From positions 6,670 to 42,374 of IMG/VR virus record IMGVR_UViG_3300030085_002781: 35,705 nucleotides of DNA, one strand, 5' to 3'. This stretch comes from a virus. Every line of letters starts with the position of its first letter. The stretch's first letter is position 1. The translations under genes and the position numbers were made by a program. Shown here in pieces: positions 31,548-35,705 of the stretch. The notes beneath the pieces are model-generated. The model did not search any database and was not told the origin of the DNA. It worked only from the letters and a program-made list of their open reading frames with translations.

Positions 31548-31883
31548 ATGTACGAATTTGAAAATGACGATATGATAGATTTTGAAGGTGTCGAACTTCA
31601 AGGCTATGTTGAATCAACATATGACGAATTAGTTGACATATTTGGAGACCCAACAATAGGTGAAGACATGACAGATGCAAAATGGGTTCTTCAATTCAAA
31701 ATGCCTTTAGACGAAGAAGGGTACTCAGAAGATTGTGAGTATGTAACTGCAACAATACACAAAGAAGATGAATGGGATGATGACAATATACCAGACGGAA
31801 TATATAGGTGGCACGTATCAGGGTTTGACGAAGACGCCGTACACTGTGTTAGAACTGTGATGGGCGCCGATGAAGAAGACTAA
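31548..31883 (+). CDS. Acidic marine-phage protein, unknown function
   Basis: A 111-residue, very acidic protein. STYDELVDIFGDPTIGEDMT and AKWVLQF near the middle, then YRWHVSGFDEDAVHCVRTVM near the end, recall a small phage family with a conserved Y(D/E)xLVxxFGxP motif; its role is unknown. The acidity could mimic nucleic acid. Own early-type promoter and a strong ribosome site suggest high early expression. Confidence 0.65.
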   Translation: MYEFENDDMIDFEGVELQGYVESTYDELVDIFGDPTIGEDMTDAKWVLQFKMPLDEEGYSEDCEYVTATIHKEDEWDDDNIPDGIYRWHVSGFDEDAVHCVRTVMGADEED

Positions 31884-32070
31884 GAAGCCACACTTTTTAT
31901 ATCTTGTAGAACACAAGAATAAAATCACAAACAAAATTGAAAGCGAATTAAAATTAATGACAGAAGTTGAGGCAAGTCATTTAGCCTTAACAGAAGACAT
32001 GGATGTTTGGAATTGCCATCAAGCATTAGACATAGATCCCGAAATGCTAGACGTTGACGTTTTAGCATAA
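31870..32070 (+). CDS. Small protein, unknown function
   Basis: A 66-residue protein opening MKKTKKPHFLYLVEHKNKIT, with a beta-alpha layout and an acidic end. It overlaps the upstream gene by 14 nt. Its last codons contain a promoter-like element for the RNA that follows. Confidence 0.55.
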   Translation: MKKTKKPHFLYLVEHKNKITNKIESELKLMTEVEASHLALTEDMDVWNCHQALDIDPEMLDVDVLA

Positions 32071-32083
32071 CACAATATATAGT
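32054..32083 (+). promoter_or_regulatory. Sigma70-like promoter for a candidate small RNA
   Basis: TTGACG (32054-32059) with TATAGT at 18 bp (32078-32083) or TATATA at 16 bp (32076-32081). RNA would start near 32090, just before the structured segment and well clear of any open frame. Confidence 0.5.
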
Positions 32084-32089
32084 AATATT

Positions 32090-32220
32090 ACTTTCCCGAT
32101 AGTTTTTGTAAATAATAGTGCAGTCCTCGTGACTGCACTTTAGTACGGTGCTCCCTGCACCGTTCTCTAGTCCTCTTCGCCAACTGACCCGGTAGTAGCA
32201 ATACTATCGGGTCTTTTTTT
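32090..32220 (+). ncRNA. Candidate structured small RNA, about 130 nt
   Basis: A non-coding segment between a promoter-like element and a terminator. Stem 1 (32117-32139) pairs AGTGCAGTC with GACTGCACT. Stem 2 (32145-32163) pairs ACGGTGC with GCACCGT. The terminator stem is at 32186-32213. In addition, CCCGATAGT (32095-32103) is a perfect complement of ACTATCGGG (32203-32211), the 3' arm of the terminator. The RNA can thus close into one long stem holding both hairpins, or form the terminator. I do not recognise a known RNA family. Confidence 0.6.
32186..32220 (+). terminator. Rho-independent terminator
   Basis: A 12-bp stem (GACCCGGTAGTA with TACTATCGGGTC, one G-U) closed by a GCAA tetraloop and followed by seven T residues. 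It separates the small RNA from the putA leader. Confidence 0.9.
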
Positions 32221-32478
32221 GTCTATTTTGAACTGCTTTTTAGTTAAAACAATAAATATTTGCATGGGAACGTTAAGTTTTCTATGCTTAATAGAACTTA
32301 TATTTAATCACGTGCCCAACACTAAACTCATTAAGTTGAGTACAAGATTTCGAAGTCCCTTCTCTTTGTGAGGTGCTATCAAGTCTCGAGGCATTATTGT
32401 GTACACGCAATAGCAACAGAGAGGTCTTCTATTCAGATTAAAGAGGGGTCTTAGACCCCTCACACTGAAACGGCAAAC
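32221..32478 (+). other. Non-coding structured leader upstream of putA
   Basis: About 260 nt with no convincing open frame. It holds an AATAAATA late-like box (32251-32258), a hairpin TAAGTT-CTAT/ATAG-AACTTA with a 2-nt bulge (32274-32300), a small ACTCA/TGAGT hairpin, TATTGTG pairing with CGCAATA around TACA, and a strong GAGGGGTC-TTA-GACCCCTC hairpin (32443-32461) without a T-run. It could be a separate RNA or a long regulatory leader; no riboswitch class is recognised. Confidence 0.45.
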
Positions 32479-32486
32479 GTGATTCG

Positions 32487-32494
32487 AATAAATA
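32487..32494 (+). promoter_or_regulatory. T4-type late promoter box before putA
   Basis: AATAAATA in the context CGAATAAATACT. T4 spacing places the RNA start near 32500, 21 nt before the chosen ATG of putA. Confidence 0.5.
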
Positions 32495-32520
32495 CTATTA
32501 GTTTATTAAAGCAGAAGATT

Positions 32521-35373
32521 ATGAAATGTTATCCACATAACGACTATTATAGAGCAGACGAAGAAGATGTAGTTTCAAAACTATTGATTGCCACTCGTCC
32601 ATCTAAACAAGACCGCCTGGAAGTTTTCAACCAGGCTAATGAACTACAGGCAAAAATCAACGATAAACATTATCTTACAAAAATAATGCAATCGTATGAC
32701 ATGAGTGCGCCAGAAGGAATGGCACTTATGACATTATGCGAAGCATTACTGCGAACACCCGATCCTGCAACACAAGATGAATTAATAAAAGATAAATTAA
32801 CTAACGCACAATGGGATAATTTATCTGACAAAAGTTTTTATTCAAGAGCAACAAGTTTAGCATTAACAAAAGCACAAATGTTTTCTGCTTATGAAGGCAT
32901 TGTAGCAAGACTTGGTTGGCCAGCAGTTAGAAAAATAGTAAAAGAAATGGTTAAAGTTTGTGGTAACATATTTGTTATGGGCGATACTATTCATAATGCA
33001 CAAGCAAACAAGAAACCAGATTACTTATATAGTTTTGATATGCTAGGAGAGGCGGCAACTAATTGGGAAGACGCAAACACATATTACGAAAAGTATATGT
33101 ATGCCGCAAAACAATTCGAAGATTCAATATCAGTAAAGTTAAGTGCAATTCATCCTAGATATGAACTCAAAAATCATAAAGAAGTAATTCATACTATGGT
33201 ACCAAAGTTAGCCGCTTTGGCTAGAATATGTGAAGAAAACAACACAACATTGTTTATAGATGCTGAGGAAACTCGTAGATTAGACATCAGTATTATGGTT
33301 CTTGAAGAATTACTAAAAACATACAAATTTAAAGATAACACAATAGGAATAGCACTACAGGCTTATCAGAAACGTGCATTTTGGGTTATTGATACTCTAC
33401 AGACTATATCAGATAGCATAAGCACTAAAATCGCTGTACGGCTTGTTAAAGGTGCATATTGGGACACTGAAATTAAAACGGCTCAACAGGAAGGTCTAGA
33501 TTATCCAGTATTCACAAGAAAAGAACACACAGATATTTCTTATATAGCATGTACAAGAAAACTATTACATTGTAAAAATATCACACCTGCGTTTGCTACA
33601 CATAATCCATATACAGTTTCGGCAGTGATGTACAGTGTAAATTGTTGTGAAGAAATGAAAGAAAAGAAAATAGAATTTCAAAAACTATATGGTATGGGTG
33701 ATGGTCTTTTTGATAAATTAGTCAAAGATTATCCTGTAAGAGTATATGCGCCAGTAGGCGAGTACAAAGATTTACTTGCATATTTAATTAGAAGACTGTT
33801 AGAAAATGGTGCAAACACAAGTTTTGTTTTCAATCAAGTTGTTACAGATCCATTTATAGAATACAAACAAGATAAAGAAAAGTTACCAGCATGGAATGAA
33901 TTATATCCAAATAGAAAAAATAGTAAAGGTTATGATTTGACAGATCCTGCTATGATTGATTACATGTTAGATTCCCCACCACATACAGAACCTGATGAAG
34001 AAATGCTTTCAGTAGAAGATACGATTTCTGTTTTACACAATTATCAAACAACATGGGCGAACACACCATTTGAAGAAAGAAAAAGAATTTTACTTGCATG
34101 TGCAGACAATTTAGAAGATGAAATAACAAGTGCGGCAAATAGACTTGTTCATCATGCTTTTAAAACTTATCCTAATGCAGTTGCAGAGATAAGAGAAACA
34201 GTTGACTTTATAAGATACTATGCCGACCAAGCAGAATTACTTTATCATAGACATGTAAGACAAGGATACACAGGTGAACATAATAGTACAGAATATCATG
34301 CAAGAGGAACTTGGATGGTTATTTCACCATGGAACTTTCCGTATGCAATTTTTGTTGGACCGATTGCGGCCGCATTGTTAACAGGAAATACTGTACTAGC
34401 CAAACCAGCACCACAGACTTTAGAGATTGCGAAAGTTATATTAGCAAGTATGCATCACGTTGGAGTTCCAGTAGATGCACTACGTATGTGTAATCCAGAC
34501 ATAGATGAAGCCGCAAAAGCAGTTAAAGATGAAAGAATTTCAGGTATAACGTTCACAGGTTCACATAAGAGTGCAAAAGCAATACAAAGACTTATTGCAG
34601 AACGTGATGGTGCAATCATTCCTTTTATTGCAGAGACAGGTGGTATAAACTGTATGATTGCAGACTCTACTTGTTTACCAGAACAATTAGTACAAGACGT
34701 AACGCATGGTGCGTTTGATAGTGCAGGACAAAGATGTTCAGCAACTAGATATCTATTTGTTCAAAAAGAAAACTCAGATACAGTTTTACATATGTTAAAA
34801 CATAGAATTAAAATTATAACACTTGGACATTCAGAAGATTTGAATACAGATGTGTCACGTGTTATTGATGGCGAAGCGTTTAGAAAGATACAAGAAAGAA
34901 TTGCTAGACTAGAAGAAAACGAAGAACTGATTGCAACAAAATCTCGTAATGGTAAAAACTTACCAAAACTAATTGTACCTCCTAGTGCATATCTCGTATC
35001 AGATTATAAAGAATACTTTGATGAAGAAATCTTTGGTCCATTGTTACACGTTTATGTGTATGAGAAAAATGAACTAGAAGATATTTTAGATTTCATAAAC
35101 AATAGTAAATTTGGTCTTACGTTAAGTGTTCATTCACGTGTTAGTTCTTTTTATGATAATATAAGCACTAAAATGAAAGTAGGAAATATTTACATCAATA
35201 GAGACCAAATAGGTGCAGTAGTTGAAACACAACCTTTCGGAGGATATGGATTAAGTGGTACAGGACCAAAAGCAGGTGGACCAAACTATCTAATGCCTTA
35301 CGTATGGGAAAAGCACATCAGTACAAACACAACTGCCATTGGTGGTGACGTTTTGCTATTGACTTCTAAGTAA
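32521..35373 (+). CDS. putA: Bifunctional proline dehydrogenase / P5C dehydrogenase PutA
   Basis: A 950-residue protein oxidising proline to glutamate in two steps. The FAD proline dehydrogenase barrel (about 130-450) shows YSFDMLGEAA, KLSAIHPRY, DAEETRRLD, LVKGAYWDTEIK and ATHNPYT. The aldehyde dehydrogenase part (about 510-940) shows WNFPYAIFVGPIAAAL, FTGS, AETGG with the general-base Glu, SAGQRCSATR with the nucleophile Cys, and EEIFGP. There is no N-terminal DNA-binding domain, so it is the short, non-regulatory type. ATG 32521 is used: a GTG at 32479 lies upstream of the late box. No neighbouring gene belongs to the pathway. Confidence 0.93.
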   Translation: MKCYPHNDYYRADEEDVVSKLLIATRPSKQDRLEVFNQANELQAKINDKHYLTKIMQSYDMSAPEGMALMTLCEALLRTPDPATQDELIKDKLTNAQWDNLSDKSFYSRATSLALTKAQMFSAYEGIVARLGWPAVRKIVKEMVKVCGNIFVMGDTIHNAQANKKPDYLYSFDMLGEAATNWEDANTYYEKYMYAAKQFEDSISVKLSAIHPRYELKNHKEVIHTMVPKLAALARICEENNTTLFIDAEETRRLDISIMVLEELLKTYKFKDNTIGIALQAYQKRAFWVIDTLQTISDSISTKIAVRLVKGAYWDTEIKTAQQEGLDYPVFTRKEHTDISYIACTRKLLHCKNITPAFATHNPYTVSAVMYSVNCCEEMKEKKIEFQKLYGMGDGLFDKLVKDYPVRVYAPVGEYKDLLAYLIRRLLENGANTSFVFNQVVTDPFIEYKQDKEKLPAWNELYPNRKNSKGYDLTDPAMIDYMLDSPPHTEPDEEMLSVEDTISVLHNYQTTWANTPFEERKRILLACADNLEDEITSAANRLVHHAFKTYPNAVAEIRETVDFIRYYADQAELLYHRHVRQGYTGEHNSTEYHARGTWMVISPWNFPYAIFVGPIAAALLTGNTVLAKPAPQTLEIAKVILASMHHVGVPVDALRMCNPDIDEAAKAVKDERISGITFTGSHKSAKAIQRLIAERDGAIIPFIAETGGINCMIADSTCLPEQLVQDVTHGAFDSAGQRCSATRYLFVQKENSDTVLHMLKHRIKIITLGHSEDLNTDVSRVIDGEAFRKIQERIARLEENEELIATKSRNGKNLPKLIVPPSAYLVSDYKEYFDEEIFGPLLHVYVYEKNELEDILDFINNSKFGLTLSVHSRVSSFYDNISTKMKVGNIYINRDQIGAVVETQPFGGYGLSGTGPKAGGPNYLMPYVWEKHISTNTTAIGGDVLLLTSK

Positions 35374-35387
35374 AAATCTTATATAAT
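35359..35387 (+). promoter_or_regulatory. Sigma70-like promoter, near consensus
   Basis: TTGACT (35359-35364), 17 bp, TATAAT (35382-35387), starting inside the end of putA. RNA from about 35394 carries ACGAAGAGG and the MazG-like gene. Confidence 0.8.
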
Positions 35388-35413
35388 TGTAGAAATAAAC
35401 GAAGAGGATTAAA

Positions 35414-35705
35414 ATGTCGCAAGTAGACTTAAATAAGTATAAAGAATTTGTAGAAAAAGTAACATCACTGCAAAGTAACGAAACAGGTTCACTTACTGAA
35501 CAACTACATAAGTTAGAAGCAGATAGTGATGTTAACATGGCTTTATTGCTAACAGGCAGTATTGGTATTGCAAGTGAAGGAGGCGAGTTTGCTGAAATTG
35601 TTAAGAAATGCATATTTCAGGGTAAACCACTTGATAGCGAGACTATCTTTCACGCTAAACGAGAACTTGGTGATATTATGTGGTATTGGGTTAATAGTTG
35701 TCGTG
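35414..35705 (+). CDS. mazG: MazG-like nucleotide pyrophosphohydrolase (partial, runs off the window)
   Basis: The first 97 codons of a gene cut by the window end. GIASEGGEFAEIVKK supplies the ExxE part of the metal-binding helix and KRELGDIMWYWVN the later ExxD helix, the pattern of MazG/dUTPase-like all-alpha pyrophosphohydrolases. Such phage enzymes split (d)NTPs or related nucleotides to monophosphates. GAAGAGG precedes the ATG, and a near-consensus promoter lies just upstream. Confidence 0.8.
   Translation, partial: MSQVDLNKYKEFVEKVTSLQSNETGSLTEQLHKLEADSDVNMALLLTGSIGIASEGGEFAEIVKKCIFQGKPLDSETIFHAKRELGDIMWYWVNSCR

Noticed and set aside
32340-32365. A T-loop-like TTCGAAG suggesting a tRNA
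   Set aside because: The flanking bases cannot form a T-stem, and no acceptor or anticodon arm is visible.
32443-32461. Strong GAGGGGTC/GACCCCTC hairpin as a terminator
   Set aside because: No T-run follows on either strand, so it is treated as a leader structure.
32479-32520. GTG extension of putA
   Set aside because: It starts upstream of the late-type box, so RNA from that promoter would not include it. ATG 32521 follows the expected RNA start.
1-35705. CRISPR array, insertion sequence, transposase, integrase or attachment site
   Set aside because: I looked for regularly spaced repeats, recombinase genes and direct-repeat boundaries and saw none.

Overview
The window reads as part of the genome of a large T4-like marine myovirus (tailed phage). 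It is visibly AT-rich. Genes are short and packed, with ATGA or TAATG overlaps. Many are small conserved types familiar from cyanophages and pelagiphages. Two promoter classes stand out: sigma70-like sites of the form TTGAC(A/T), 16-17 bp, TATAAT (early/host type), and short (T/G/C)ATAAATA boxes just ahead of genes, matching the T4 late promoter TATAAATA. An AT-rich marine alphaproteobacterium such as SAR11 is a plausible host, but the sequence does not prove this. No tRNA, CRISPR array, insertion sequence or attachment site was seen.

Layout. (1) 1-11255, plus strand, mostly behind late-type boxes: a ClpS adaptor, an EEP-fold protein, a twitch-domain radical SAM protein, a methyltransferase, a TctA-TctC carboxylate transporter pair, a sulfotransferase-like P-loop protein, a 2OG-Fe(II) oxygenase-like protein, an amidinotransferase-like protein, an MTA/SAH nucleosidase, a HIT protein and a second twitch radical SAM protein. 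(2) 11325-13473: lipase, DUF6356-like membrane protein, Staphylococcal-nuclease-like protein and M15 endolysin, ending at a bidirectional terminator. (3) 13503-16258, minus strand, behind a late box: seven small genes, several with basic Cys/Trp-rich tails, probably virion or prohead related. (4) 16344-21866, plus strand: an early-type polycistron of about 17 mostly tiny genes, with a GIY-YIG protein, UvsE repair endonuclease, a short UDP-sugar dehydrogenase and a DEDDh exonuclease. (5) A single minus-strand late gene, 21867-22349. (6) 22446-32070, plus strand: AcpS, a GreA-like factor, SleB-type hydrolase, GMP reductase, SufE, SGNH protein, cytidylyltransferase, ferredoxin-NADP reductase, glutaredoxin and sulfotransferase-like proteins. 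(7) 32071-32520: an unusually long non-coding stretch holding a candidate small RNA with its own promoter and terminator, then a second structured leader. (8) A bifunctional PutA (proline to glutamate) and the start of a MazG-like gene that runs off the window.

How the genes may work together. Two radical SAM enzymes occur with an MTA/SAH nucleosidase (able to clear 5'-deoxyadenosine), a SufE sulfur-transfer protein, a ferredoxin/flavodoxin-NADP reductase and a glutaredoxin; together these could build, reduce and keep active the phage's Fe-S enzymes. TctA/TctC and PutA would import and burn small carbon compounds late in infection. GMP reductase and MazG bear on nucleotide pools. The most striking non-coding items are the candidate RNA at about 32090-32220 and a split ribosome-binding site before guaC, in which a hairpin appears to bring a distant AAGGAGG next to the start codon.
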